Of a DNA stretch of 64,000 nucleotides, positions 51,074 through 59,619 are shown piece after piece. The translations under genes were made by a program, and so were the position numbers. Every line of letters begins with the position of its first letter. Positions within the stretch are counted from its first letter, which is position 1. The stretch comes from Pseudobutyrivibrio ruminis (lineage in GTDB: Bacteria > Bacillota > Clostridia > Lachnospirales > Lachnospiraceae). Where the stretch lies: the NCBI RefSeq assembly GCF_015057245.1, contig NZ_SVET01000001.1:186001-250000 (forward strand), in the 5' to 3' direction. Under the pieces are notes generated by a model. That model made no database searches. It saw nothing but the letters and a program-made list of their open reading frames with translations, and was not told the origin of the DNA.

Positions 51074-51272
51074 GTATTAAAACAGCCTTAATTGAATTTT
51101 TAATACCTGATTTGTCCTAGCCCCCTTATATTCACAATGTCCCCAAGTATTAAATATTTAAATAACTTTGTTTTAATACTTTGACGTGATTTATAAATAC
51201 ACATTCTGTAGCATTTATCCATAAATAGCAAATCATCGAGTATTAAAATTGAAAAATACTCCCCTTTAATAC
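51074..51272. repeat. Three-dyad intergenic element, copy 2
   Basis: Dyads with GTATTAAA and TTTAATAC arms start at 51074, 51147 and 51240, the same 73- and 93-base steps as the copy at 20514. The two copies align without gaps over about 200 bases, with identity concentrated in the arms. It lies in the 460-bp gap between the zinc-ribbon gene at 51378 and the methyltransferase gene. Confidence 0.8.
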
Positions 51273-51318
51273 TTTTAAATTGAAAAAGGCATATTTTAGA
51301 ATAAAACGACCACAAAAA

Positions 51319-51339
51319 AGGCGAGGCCCCAGCCTCGCC
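51319..51339. terminator. GGCGAGGC hairpin
   Basis: AGGCGAGGC (51319-51327), loop CCCA, GGCGAGG complement GCCTCGCC (51332-51339), preceded by an A-run on the plus strand (a T-run on the minus strand). It follows the minus-strand gene ending at 51378. A degenerate second hairpin (about 51361-51379) overlaps that gene's stop codon. Confidence 0.75.
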
Positions 51340-51377
51340 ATACAATATTCGAATAATAACAAGGCTAAATGTCTCGC

Positions 51378-51677
51378 CTAATCAAAATCCTGTTCTACAT
51401 CATCAATAGCGCATTTGCCACAAAGCTGGCCGACGAATTCTTCCATGTAGAAAAACTCGCCATCAAAATAGGAATCAAATTCCTTAATGGCGCCAGCCAA
51501 AGTAAAGGCTTTGCCGCAATCCTTGCATTTTCTCATAAGAGACATGGCAACTTCATCATCCTCTACTTCATAGTCGTCATGCTCCATGTCGCCCTCTTCA
51601 TAGCCCTCCAGCTTATGAGTAGCTATATATTCATCCGATGGCTTAAGCTCTCCATCTATCTCTGAAAAAAATCCCAT
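51378..51677 (-). CDS. Small acidic zinc-ribbon protein
   Basis: The 99-residue protein is very acidic in its first half (EGDMEHDDYEVEDDEV) and has two CxxC pairs, CKDCGKAF and CGKCAIDD, which likely bind one zinc. The family is not recognised. It follows another small CxxC protein by 23 bases, so the two are probably cotranscribed. The 3' end merges with a degenerate GGCGAGGC hairpin. Confidence 0.7.
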   Translation of the reverse strand: MGFFSEIDGELKPSDEYIATHKLEGYEEGDMEHDDYEVEDDEVAMSLMRKCKDCGKAFTLAGAIKEFDSYFDGEFFYMEEFVGQLCGKCAIDDVEQDFD

Positions 51678-51700
51678 AAATATTTATATCTCCATTCTTT

Positions 51701-51970
51701 CTACATCCAATTATAATCGCCACCGGTGACAGCTAATGAAAGAAGTGCATCCATACGCTCAACCTCTTCTTCGCCTCTAACAACCTGCAAAAGCTTTGCT
51801 GTTTCCTTAACCACTGGCATTTCTTCATCTGGTCCAATTTCCATATCTGGCTCCTTACCACAGTAAGGACAAACCAAACTAGGACCAACCTGAACTGATA
51901 AAAATCTGTTTGCACATTCAGAGCATTCATAAAAGCCTGCTAATTCTGTGCCATCTGGAACATAATACAT
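51701..51970 (-). CDS. Small zinc-ribbon protein
   Basis: The 89-residue protein has a rubredoxin-like zinc ribbon, CSECANRFLSV and CPYCGKEPD, and an acidic C-terminal helix. Function unknown; such proteins may be metal sensors or subunits. GAGAGGATAGTTAG precedes the ATG. It is paired with the gene at 51378. Confidence 0.7.
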   Translation of the reverse strand: MYYVPDGTELAGFYECSECANRFLSVQVGPSLVCPYCGKEPDMEIGPDEEMPVVKETAKLLQVVRGEEEVERMDALLSLAVTGGDYNWM

Positions 51971-52024
51971 CTAACTATCCTCTCAATCTATAATCTAATT
52001 GTCATTAACAGGTATGACGACCTA

Positions 52025-52762
52025 TTAAAAAATATCCTTCAAAATCCCAAAGGTCTCCCTCACCATATTGTTAGGAAGATACTGGTATTCTGTGAACGCA
52101 GCAATGCCTGTCACATCAGCATCAGTGTAGCGCTTTGCAATCATCACTCCTCTGAATACATGGAAATTGTTTGTGACGATGCCGATTTTCATATCATCTG
52201 ATACCTCCACAAGATTCATTGCATTGCTGATATTTTGCTCTGTATCTCGTGACTCACTTTCAACTATAATTCTATCTTCTGATATGCCTTGTTCAATAAG
52301 ATAAATCTTCCCGCCTTCACCTTCGGCGATGGATTCGTTGACGCCCTGGCCACCAGTAACAATTACCTTCGTGTCAGGATTACTATTCAAATAATCAACT
52401 GCAGAATCAAGCCTTGCCTTATAGACTACACTTGGTCCCCAGTCTTTCATCTGCGCGCCCAGGACAATAATGTAATCTGCTCCGTTCTCTCCTTTTGAAA
52501 AGAACTGAGTGAGTATACATCCCTGGCATATGATGAAAATGCCGATGCAAGTGGCTACAATAATTCTGAAAACAAGTCTTATCGCTTTAGGTACTTTGGG
52601 CCATAATTTTTTCTTGTCCATCAGATATAAGAAGCCAAAAAATATAGCTGCAAAGACCCATATAATAAATGAAAATGTGCCACTTCCCACCATGTATACA
52701 GCAATTGAATACAATGCTGAAAGAATGACTAAAAGTGCATAAACTATTCTTAATTTTCGCAT
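52025..52762 (-). CDS. YdcF/SanA-like DUF218 membrane protein
   Basis: The 245-residue protein has three to four N-terminal hydrophobic segments (VYALLVILSALYSIAVYMV, FIIWVFAAIFFGFLYLM, VFRIIVATCIGIFIICQGCIL) and a DUF218 domain with YIIVLGAQM, VYKARLDSAVDYL, VIVTGGQG, ESRDTEQNISNAM and VTNNFHVFRG. The family is linked to envelope biogenesis and vancomycin or antibiotic tolerance in some species. I start at 52762 (MRKLRIVY) after AAAGGGAAAGAG. Confidence 0.85.
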   Translation of the reverse strand: MRKLRIVYALLVILSALYSIAVYMVGSGTFSFIIWVFAAIFFGFLYLMDKKKLWPKVPKAIRLVFRIIVATCIGIFIICQGCILTQFFSKGENGADYIIVLGAQMKDWGPSVVYKARLDSAVDYLNSNPDTKVIVTGGQGVNESIAEGEGGKIYLIEQGISEDRIIVESESRDTEQNISNAMNLVEVSDDMKIGIVTNNFHVFRGVMIAKRYTDADVTGIAAFTEYQYLPNNMVRETFGILKDIF

Positions 52763-52877
52763 TACTCTTTCCCTTTCAAATTTAAGAAAAAAAGACGTAT
52801 TCTGTATAAGAAATGTCAATCATTTTTATAAGATTATAATATAAAATTAATGATAATAAAATTGGAGGTAATGGACA

Positions 52878-54704
52878 ATGAGTAAGTATTTTTGCAATCC
52901 TATGAATTTGCCATACAAATATAATTATCAAAAGCCTAATATGCCAGGGCTAGGTGATGCAAAGCTAGCCATATACAGAGAGGCTGCAGACCCTATTATG
53001 GAATTTTTTAAGGGAAAGTATTACTTATTTCCCTCTATGACAGCAGGATTCTTTGTTAGCGAGAATCTGATAGATTGGGAATATCATAGGCTAGATAAAC
53101 CTATTCCTATTTTTGACTATGCACCTGATGTTAGAGCGATTGGCGATTATTTATATTTTTGCGCATCAAAGCGTTCTGGCATTTGTAATTTCTATAGATC
53201 AAAGGACCCAATTAATGAGCCATTTGAAGAAATAAAAGGTTCATTTGCATTTTGGGATCCTAATCTTTTCTGCGATGATGACGGAAGAATATATTTATAT
53301 TGGGGTTGCTCTAATATCACTCCGATTTGGGGTGTCGAACTTGATTCAAAGACCATGAAACCTATAGGCGAAAAACAGGTTATGTTTAATATGGATAATA
53401 AGAACCGCGGCTATGAGCGAAGTGGAATGGATCACGTCAGTGGTAAAACACCTGAAGGTATAGCTGCAGCTACAGAGGCTATTTTTGCAGATTTAATGAA
53501 GATGCCAGAAGAAAATCGTCATAATGAAGGACTAATCACAGAAGATGATGTTAGACGTCTCGCAAGAGGATTTGCCGGTGACGATCCTTACATTGAGGGA
53601 GCTTATATGACTAAGCATAATGGAAAATACTATTTGCAATATGCATGCCCTGCTACCCAAGTTAATGTCTACAATGACGGTGTGCTTGTAAGCGATAATC
53701 CTTTGGGGCCTTTTAAATATGCAGCTAATAATCCATTCTCATATAAGCCCGGTGGATTTGCTAATGGAGCTGGACATGGATCTACAGTAGCTGGCTCAGA
53801 TGGGAAATATTGGCACACTGCATCAATATCAATTTCAGTAAATAACGATATGGAAAGACGTTTGGGGCTTTGGAAAGCAGGTTTTGATAAAGACAATGAT
53901 TTATATTGTGACCAGATGTATGGAGATTGGCCAATAAATGTTGATGCACCTGCTTTTGCTGATCCTGATTTCATGCTTCTTTCCTATAAAAAGAATGTCA
54001 AAGTGTCATCTGGTACATGCAAGGAAAATTTAACAAATGAATGTATCAGGGACTGGTGGATTGCTGACACATCAAATAATGAATGGGCACAGGTAGATTT
54101 AGGCGAAGTTATGAATGTTCGCATGATTCAACTTAATTTTGCTGATCAGGATATTATTGATGAAATACCGGCAGATGCAGATAGACTAATCGCTCATGAA
54201 ATCAGATATATTGACGAGAAACCTCGTGCTACAAAATGGATTTTGGAAGGCTCAATTGACGGCATTAACTATGAAATTCTTTGTGATAAATCAAAATCCG
54301 ATATCGACCTTGCAAACGATTTTATTGATTTAAAAGAATTTAAATCCTTTAGATATATTAAATTGACTGTGTTGGAAGTCCCATTCAATCAGAAAATAAA
54401 AGTCTCTGGAATTCGTATATTCGGTAAAGGCAACGGAAATGTACCACAGCCTGCATCCGGAGTAAAATATGATTACAATAATGAAACCGAAATGGATATG
54501 ATGGTGAGCTGGGATAATGATTCTGCACTAGGACATAATATTTTATGGGGATATGCTGAAGATAAGCTGTATCACAGTTATATGGTATTTGGCAAAAACT
54601 GCCAGAATATCGCAGCACTTGTAAAAGGACAATCTGTATACGCTAGGGTTGATTCGTTTAATGAAGTTGGGATTACAAAAGGGCAAGTTGTAAAGGTTAG
54701 ATAG
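52878..54704 (+). CDS. Glycoside hydrolase family 43-like enzyme
   Basis: The 608-residue protein has a five-bladed propeller of GH43 type in about residues 25-370: the base Asp in REAADPIMEFFKGKYY, the modulating Asp in FWDPNLFCDDDGRIYLYWG, and the acid Glu in DDPYIEGAYMTKHNGKYYLQY. The C-terminal part (from about 375) resembles an F5/8 type C (discoidin) module followed by a fibronectin-III-like segment. No signal peptide, so likely intracellular cleavage of arabinose or xylose side chains. GGAGGTAATGGACA precedes the ATG. Confidence 0.87.
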   Translation: MSKYFCNPMNLPYKYNYQKPNMPGLGDAKLAIYREAADPIMEFFKGKYYLFPSMTAGFFVSENLIDWEYHRLDKPIPIFDYAPDVRAIGDYLYFCASKRSGICNFYRSKDPINEPFEEIKGSFAFWDPNLFCDDDGRIYLYWGCSNITPIWGVELDSKTMKPIGEKQVMFNMDNKNRGYERSGMDHVSGKTPEGIAAATEAIFADLMKMPEENRHNEGLITEDDVRRLARGFAGDDPYIEGAYMTKHNGKYYLQYACPATQVNVYNDGVLVSDNPLGPFKYAANNPFSYKPGGFANGAGHGSTVAGSDGKYWHTASISISVNNDMERRLGLWKAGFDKDNDLYCDQMYGDWPINVDAPAFADPDFMLLSYKKNVKVSSGTCKENLTNECIRDWWIADTSNNEWAQVDLGEVMNVRMIQLNFADQDIIDEIPADADRLIAHEIRYIDEKPRATKWILEGSIDGINYEILCDKSKSDIDLANDFIDLKEFKSFRYIKLTVLEVPFNQKIKVSGIRIFGKGNGNVPQPASGVKYDYNNETEMDMMVSWDNDSALGHNILWGYAEDKLYHSYMVFGKNCQNIAALVKGQSVYARVDSFNEVGITKGQVVKVR

Positions 54705-54780
54705 ATTAAAGGAGTTCATTGCACTTTTCCCCCTCCTGTACTAAGCTTTGTATATACAAAACTTCAAAAGGGGAATAATA

Positions 54781-55935
54781 ATGGAAACTAACAACACAGA
54801 CGAACTTCAACCAACCGGCGATGGCGCCCGCCTTGCCGCCAAAACATTACTGGTGTCCCGTATCATAAAGCTCTACGGTGCAGCAGCATTATTCCTGGTA
54901 TATTTCCAAATATTTTATAGGCACTGGGATTACCTGCAGCGATGGATATACAACTACGCTTGCATACTGCTTGCCCCGGCCATCATTCTGTTTTTTGCAG
55001 GCATCGACATCGCCTATATTTTTCATAGCATCAACAAAGCCTACCGCCTTAGCAGGCCGGACCTAATCGACTTCTACCACGATTTATCGAAGCACCTGCT
55101 CATAAACATCATCCGCGGAAAAGAGCAAACCAAAGATGAAATTGCTGCCAAGCTTCCCGACAATGCAAAAAAGAATCATCCATTCAAATTGCTGATAATG
55201 TTCTGGATTTTCGCTTTTAGCATCGGCTTTGTAGGCGCACCATACGACAACTATTATTGGTTCGGATTTCCGAAAATCACAGTAGGCATCGCCGCCCTCA
55301 TATCCACTGTGGGCTTAACTCTGATTATCCCAACAATTGTGGCTATGATTGCATACATCATATCTTTGAAAAAGACTGGCAAAGCCAAGCTCTCAAAGCT
55401 GCAAAAAGCCCTGCTTATAGTGATTACAATCCTGTCATTTGTACCAAACTACATTTGGCTTTATGACGCAATAAACTTTGGTTTCGGCTTAGATACAAGC
55501 ACAGATGAGGTAATTGAAGACACAGAATACATCCCTTCGTACGAATCAGACTATGTTGACGATAGCTCCCAGTATATGATTGACGACTCCGAAGAATATA
55601 TGGACGACGTCACCATCATGAATCACATGATTATCCTTTGTAACTACCTGGTTCAAGAGGGCGTCATATCCGATTTTTCCGTGGAGCTTGACTTCAACGC
55701 CAAAGGCTATGTAAAGGGCACCGTCGCCCGCGACGACGAATATGTTTACGTGCTATATGACAACGGAATAAAACAAGACGACCAAGGAAACGACTGCCTC
55801 GAGCTCGTGCTTGAAGCAGAGCCATTGGATGAGGACGGCAATTCCCTTGGCCAAACTGAAGCCTCTCTAAAAGGCTTTTATTTAGTGAACGCAGAAACTA
55901 AGACTGTAATCGACGAGCATAAAACCCATTGGTAA
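54781..55935 (+). CDS. Membrane protein of unknown function, GC-ending codons
   Basis: The 384-residue protein has several hydrophobic segments (AAALFLVYFQIFY, IYNYACILLAPAIILFFAGIDIAYIF, LLIMFWIFAFSIGFVG, AALISTVGLTLIIPTIVAMIAYII, ALLIVITILSFVPNYIWLY) then an acidic extracytoplasmic C-terminal domain. ATG at 54781 follows AAAAGGGGAATAATA. Codons end in C/G far more often (gcc, atc, ctc) than in neighbours, so it may have come from another genome. Family not recognised. Confidence 0.75.
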   Translation: METNNTDELQPTGDGARLAAKTLLVSRIIKLYGAAALFLVYFQIFYRHWDYLQRWIYNYACILLAPAIILFFAGIDIAYIFHSINKAYRLSRPDLIDFYHDLSKHLLINIIRGKEQTKDEIAAKLPDNAKKNHPFKLLIMFWIFAFSIGFVGAPYDNYYWFGFPKITVGIAALISTVGLTLIIPTIVAMIAYIISLKKTGKAKLSKLQKALLIVITILSFVPNYIWLYDAINFGFGLDTSTDEVIEDTEYIPSYESDYVDDSSQYMIDDSEEYMDDVTIMNHMIILCNYLVQEGVISDFSVELDFNAKGYVKGTVARDDEYVYVLYDNGIKQDDQGNDCLELVLEAEPLDEDGNSLGQTEASLKGFYLVNAETKTVIDEHKTHW

Positions 55936-55945
55936 TTCCAACAAA

Positions 55946-55969
55946 AAGGCGAGGCCAAGGCCTCGCCTT
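55946..55969. terminator. GGCGAGGC hairpin between convergent genes
   Basis: AAGGCGAGGC (55946-55955), loop CAAG, GCCTCGCCTT (55960-55969), flanked by an A-run on the left and CTTTAT on the right. It ends the membrane-protein gene (plus) and the quinone-reductase-like gene (minus). A nearby TATACTCTACA matches the flank of the copies at 25596 and 29251. Confidence 0.82.
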
Positions 55970-55980
55970 CTTTATATACT

Positions 55981-56526
55981 CTACAACCTGTCCACAGCTT
56001 CTTTTAAAATAGACTTTTCATCAGCGCCGTAGATATCCAGCCCAGTTGCTTTTATCAATTCTATATCATTGATTCCATAAAAATTTTCTGCTAGGGATTT
56101 TATATATCCAAACCCGAATTCTTCCGGAACATAGGTACCACCTGCTGTCATTACGTAATACAGCTTACTTGCTTTGCATAGTCCTTTTGGGATGCCTTCT
56201 GGAGTATACTCAAACGTAATACCAAGGACATTGATGTGCTCTATATACTGCTTAAGCACAGCTGGAAATGATAAATCCCAATAAGGTGCTGCGATAACAA
56301 TTGTCTCTGCCTTTGCAAACTGAAGGGCCAGCGTAAACATTGAATCATCAAACGTACCAGCAGCAATTAGCGAATCTCTTTTCTTTAAGAAAGCCTCATC
56401 TGTCTTTGGAAAATCGATATCCTCAAGCTTTACTTCTTCATAATCTCCTAGCTTAGAAAGCAAAGCCTTTGCTAAAACTTCTGTTCGCGATTCTTCTCTT
56501 ACACATGCGTTAATAAATAAAATCAT
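55981..56526 (-). CDS. NAD(P)H quinone reductase / azoreductase-like flavodoxin-fold protein
   Basis: The 181-residue protein starts MILFINACVREESRTEVLAK, the phosphate-loop region of the flavodoxin-like NAD(P)H:quinone oxidoreductases, followed by IVIAAPYWDLSFPAVLKQYIEHINVLGITF and VMTAGGTY. It binds FMN and likely reduces quinones, azo dyes or nitroaromatics in two-electron steps. It overlaps the upstream gene by four bases. Confidence 0.85.
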   Translation of the reverse strand: MILFINACVREESRTEVLAKALLSKLGDYEEVKLEDIDFPKTDEAFLKKRDSLIAAGTFDDSMFTLALQFAKAETIVIAAPYWDLSFPAVLKQYIEHINVLGITFEYTPEGIPKGLCKASKLYYVMTAGGTYVPEEFGFGYIKSLAENFYGINDIELIKATGLDIYGADEKSILKEAVDRL

Positions 56527-57287
56527 ACTCTTATCAACCCCCGTAAAATCTTTCTAATCTGTTTTTCAGTTGCTATAGGATATACTTCCATAATATGCTC
56601 AGCTATAGCTTTTCCAGATTCTGCCGGATTCATACTATATAAAGATGCCACATGGTCACGCCCATAGATATTTTCAGGCTTAGTATATATGGCGATAGGC
56701 CAACCATAAGCTTCGCCTATTTTGTTCTTGCGTTGCCTAAAATCACGTACTGTAAGATAGGTCATCATCTGAAGGTCAGTGATTGTACCATCAAAGCCTT
56801 TTTCGCCGCCTTTGCCAAAGCCTGCTTTTTGTTTCAATTCATTAGAATATATTTCATCACAGATTTCTAAAACATCCATAACTTTCTTTTGGCGTCTTGA
56901 AGCTTTTTCATCATCCCATAGAGCATCAAAATCATAGCCATCACGCCTGTAGTTAGCAAAATATGGAAACCATTCCTTTGAAATAAATCCAGCTTTCTTA
57001 TTGAAAAATTTACCATAGGCAATGTCACCACGACGTGCTATTATTTCTCTCCATTCCCATGGATCAAGTGTTGGATTGCCACTCCACCAATATTCGGGAA
57101 CTGTGCGCTCTTCTAGTGAAAATCCGGGAATTTCATTCTTAAATAGAGGCAGAAATCCGATTTCATTTATATATTCAATTGCTTCATCAACTGTATGTAA
57201 ACATTCTGGATCATCCCATTCCACTCCATACATTACCCATGTACCATTTTCATTAGGCATTAATTTAATATCCCCCATTCTAACCAA
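56523..57287 (-). CDS. AlkZ-related protein
   Basis: The 254-residue protein resembles the AlkZ-related group found in Firmicutes, with DPWEWREIIARRGDIAYGKFF, AGFISKEWFPYFANYRRDGYDFD, and YGWPIAIYTKPENIYG. AlkZ/YcaQ proteins are DNA glycosylases for interstrand crosslinks, but this relative has no known activity. The start is uncertain: ATG 57278 (MGDIK) or a later ATG (MPNENGTW) preceded by GGGGGA is as likely as 57287. It overlaps the next gene by four bases. Confidence 0.62.
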   Translation of the reverse strand: MVRMGDIKLMPNENGTWVMYGVEWDDPECLHTVDEAIEYINEIGFLPLFKNEIPGFSLEERTVPEYWWSGNPTLDPWEWREIIARRGDIAYGKFFNKKAGFISKEWFPYFANYRRDGYDFDALWDDEKASRRQKKVMDVLEICDEIYSNELKQKAGFGKGGEKGFDGTITDLQMMTYLTVRDFRQRKNKIGEAYGWPIAIYTKPENIYGRDHVASLYSMNPAESGKAIAEHIMEVYPIATEKQIRKILRGLIRV

Positions 57288-57312
57288 TCAAAAAAGCCCT
57301 AAGGCAGGCCCC

Positions 57313-57570
57313 CTACATCAAAAACATAGCTACAAACTGATAGATTACAAAGCCTGATGGAATCAGCGCCAGCGCAGCAGCAATAAGAAGTACTATAACT
57401 AAGGTTTTCTTTCTCTTAGATTCACTAAGAGGCTTGCCGGTGTTGGCAAGGACAGCACTGCTGATAATAGCTGTGATAGCCAGCCCAATGAGAAACAGTA
57501 CCACTCCAACAACAGCAAAGAATGCTGCCATCATCAATAATGTTACTAATACAATTCCAATAAATGCCAT
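57313..57570 (-). CDS. Small two-helix membrane protein
   Basis: The 85-residue protein consists of two long hydrophobic stretches (VLVTLLMMAAFFAVVGVVLFLIGLAITAII, partly quoted, and TLVIVLLIAAALALIPSGFV) joined by a short polar loop. No family was recognised. GTGGAGGATAATT precedes the ATG. Confidence 0.65.
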   Translation of the reverse strand: MAFIGIVLVTLLMMAAFFAVVGVVLFLIGLAITAIISSAVLANTGKPLSESKRKKTLVIVLLIAAALALIPSGFVIYQFVAMFLM

Positions 57571-57671
57571 AATTATCCTCCACTTTAATAAATCATGACT
57601 CTATACTATCTCGAGTAAGGAAATAAGTCTTGCTGTTGCCGCTAAACCTAAAATCAGGAAGAAAATTGAAA

Positions 57672-57713
57672 TCCTACGGTTCAAATTTCAAATAGGACAT
57701 TTCACCCGTAGGA
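57672..57713. other. Stem-loop of uncertain role
   Basis: TCCTACGG (57672-57679) and CCGTAGGA (57706-57713) are perfect 8-bp arms with a 26-base loop. On the minus strand TTTCAATTTTCTT follows, so it could be a weak terminator for the gene at 57733. Confidence 0.4.
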
Positions 57714-57732
57714 AAAAGAGAAATATTCATAT

Positions 57733-58032
57733 TTAAGCTGTCCAAATTCCATCGTTTCCGACTATATAAGCCTCGGCAGGATTTTCAGGATTATAGCAAA
57801 TTTCTACTTCATCCATCACCTTTTTTGTTCCTATTACAGGGAAACGTCTTTGTCCAATAGGAATAGGCCCTATTTTTATAGCTTCACCTTTATATTTTAA
57901 CTTTTCTGTGATTTCGTACTCTACGCCATCAATCAAATATGCAACAGTCATTAAGGTGACATGATTGCTTTTTCCTCGTACCTCTTTTACTATTCCTATT
58001 TCTTTTTGCGTACATCTTTTCCTATTTACCAT
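57733..58032 (-). CDS. Small conserved hypothetical protein
   Basis: The 99-residue protein has alternating beta segments: KEIGIVKEVRGKSNHVTL, VAYLIDGVEYEITEKLKYKGE, PIPIGQRRFPVIGTKKV, VEICYNPENPAEAYIVGNDG. The last is like the DUF3592-type 'V.YNP.NP.EAYL' ending, but it lacks the membrane helices of those proteins. Function unknown. It lies 15 bases after the DUF4037 gene. Confidence 0.6.
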   Translation of the reverse strand: MVNRKRCTQKEIGIVKEVRGKSNHVTLMTVAYLIDGVEYEITEKLKYKGEAIKIGPIPIGQRRFPVIGTKKVMDEVEICYNPENPAEAYIVGNDGIWTA

Positions 58033-58047
58033 ATTCTGCCCTGGCCT

Positions 58048-58989
58048 TCATACTTGTAAAATATCATTTATGTATATTTCCAAGTATGAGTCGCCACCTT
58101 CTATCAACTCGTTTTTATTAAGAAGCTCAACTATTGCTTTTGCTATTTCTTCAGCAGTAGCTATTACCTTATCTTTCATATTGATGCTTCTAGGATTATA
58201 TGTATTAAATCTCCATGCTGCATCATCGCTTACAGTAGAGGCAAGCTTTTTGACAAGCATTGCATATTCACCGTCATTTTCTAGTTCAGATAAAGCTCTA
58301 TAAGTCCATTTATAGTATGGCGCAAATTTTCTATTAAGCAAAAAGTAAAGCTCCATAGCTGCCTCCAGACCTTTTGCTCTGCAAAGCTCCGCTGCCACAA
58401 TATCATTTCTAGTCATGCATCTAGCATAATTTACCTGAAGAGCTGCTGAAAACTGATGAAGCTCATTTACTATTCTTCTTCTCCAAATGCTATCTGGATA
58501 ATAGCTTAAAAGAAGATTCCTGAATCTTGTAAATTCCCCCAAATCGTCTCTAAAGACTTCTCCATTTGTTGTTGTAGCAAGACAACTGTGTTCTAGATTA
58601 AGCCAATCATTTTCCGTAAGAATACAGTCTTTAGTGTTGCAATCAATATAAAGAATGTTTGAGTAAAATGACCTTATAGTCATAACCCCTCTTCGCTCTT
58701 GAAGTCGTTCTGTTAGCTTTTCACCGCCATACTGCATAGCAAGCTCATTATATGCTATAGACAAAAGGCATCCTATTTCATCAAAGTCCTCGTCGGTAAG
58801 CCATAGGCACACGCCAGTACCAAAATCATGGTCTCTAGACATGTAATCATCATAACCAAAACAATCAGATCCCTCGCCAACTAAGCCTACCGCTATTCTT
58901 GATTCATATTTAGGAAACTTTTCATGTATCATAGGAGCCACTTGATTTTCATAAAACCGACGACTCTTTTCAAATTCAGTATTTCGCAT
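58048..58989 (-). CDS. DUF4037 nucleotidyltransferase-like protein
   Basis: The 313-residue protein matches DUF4037 proteins, with a nucleotidyltransferase-like pocket GLVGEGSDCFGYDDYMSRDHDFG (partly quoted; Gly-Ser then Asp-x-Asp). A helical C-terminal region follows. The molecular target is unknown; relatives may transfer nucleotides to small molecules. No usual strong ribosome site was seen before the ATG. Confidence 0.8.
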   Translation of the reverse strand: MRNTEFEKSRRFYENQVAPMIHEKFPKYESRIAVGLVGEGSDCFGYDDYMSRDHDFGTGVCLWLTDEDFDEIGCLLSIAYNELAMQYGGEKLTERLQERRGVMTIRSFYSNILYIDCNTKDCILTENDWLNLEHSCLATTTNGEVFRDDLGEFTRFRNLLLSYYPDSIWRRRIVNELHQFSAALQVNYARCMTRNDIVAAELCRAKGLEAAMELYFLLNRKFAPYYKWTYRALSELENDGEYAMLVKKLASTVSDDAAWRFNTYNPRSINMKDKVIATAEEIAKAIVELLNKNELIEGGDSYLEIYINDILQV

Positions 58990-59073
58990 TATTCCGCCAT
59001 TTATCCTCTATATAATGTATCAGCACCTATCTTATCCGCAATTTTTTTAGCAACAAAAACAATTGTACCATTC

Positions 59074-59598
59074 CTAGCGGGCCCTTCCAGGGCCAGAAAA
59101 ATGCTGCCTACTCCCGAACCCATCCTTCTTCAACTCTGAATCCAGATAGTCAAATGAAGATGGCTCAACCTTAATCAAGTTCATAGGCTGCGGCAATTTC
59201 TTCATAACCTCCACAGGAATCTTCTTGTGCTCCATCAGCTTCAGATACTCATCCGAAAATGGCTCCACCATAGACGCAACTCCCTGCACCTGCAAACTTT
59301 TCAGCTGGCCAAAACCACCGTAAGGTTCAAAAATGGCAATGCCCACATTCTTGTTCTCCTTCAGCCCTCTGAACTTCAAGCCACCCTCGGAGAAAAAGTA
59401 AAAGTTTCCATCTACATAGTTATATTCAATAGGTGTGTTGCGCACACAATCCCTAGAAGCTGTAGCCAGCGCACATGTATTATGAGCACCGATAAAAGCT
59501 TCAATCTTTTCTTTTAATGCTGTTGGCTCCATATGAACTGAGTCCGCGTCCTTCTTTTCCCAATGTGATGCTGCCGCATCGTAATCCATCTCCCACAT
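59074..59598 (-). CDS. Pyridoxamine 5'-phosphate oxidase family protein
   Basis: The 174-residue protein has the split-barrel flavin-binding fold: IGAHNTCALATASRDCVRNTPIEYNYVDGNFYFFSEGG and KNVGIAIFEPYGGFGQLKSLQVQGVA (partly quoted). It may bind FMN, F420 or heme; the substrate cannot be read. GGGGGAATATATA before the ATG is the ribosome site. Its 5' end faces the IS110 insertion. Confidence 0.82.
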   Translation of the reverse strand: MWEMDYDAAASHWEKKDADSVHMEPTALKEKIEAFIGAHNTCALATASRDCVRNTPIEYNYVDGNFYFFSEGGLKFRGLKENKNVGIAIFEPYGGFGQLKSLQVQGVASMVEPFSDEYLKLMEHKKIPVEVMKKLPQPMNLIKVEPSSFDYLDSELKKDGFGSRQHFSGPGRAR

Positions 59599-59619
59599 TA
59601 TATATTCCCCCTACTATTA

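Noticed and set aside
20514..51272. CRISPR array at the repeated GTATTAAA motifs
   Set aside because: Only three dyads per locus, unequal steps, no cas genes, and the repeats are inverted pairs rather than direct repeats.
51361..51379. Eighth GGCGAGGC hairpin
   Set aside because: The arms AGGCGAGA and AAGGCTA-like partner pair poorly; noted only as a degenerate relative beside the good copy at 51319.
57571..57732. Regulatory RNA in the gap before 57570
   Set aside because: Only one 8-bp stem with a long loop was found; insufficient for more than a weak stem-loop call.
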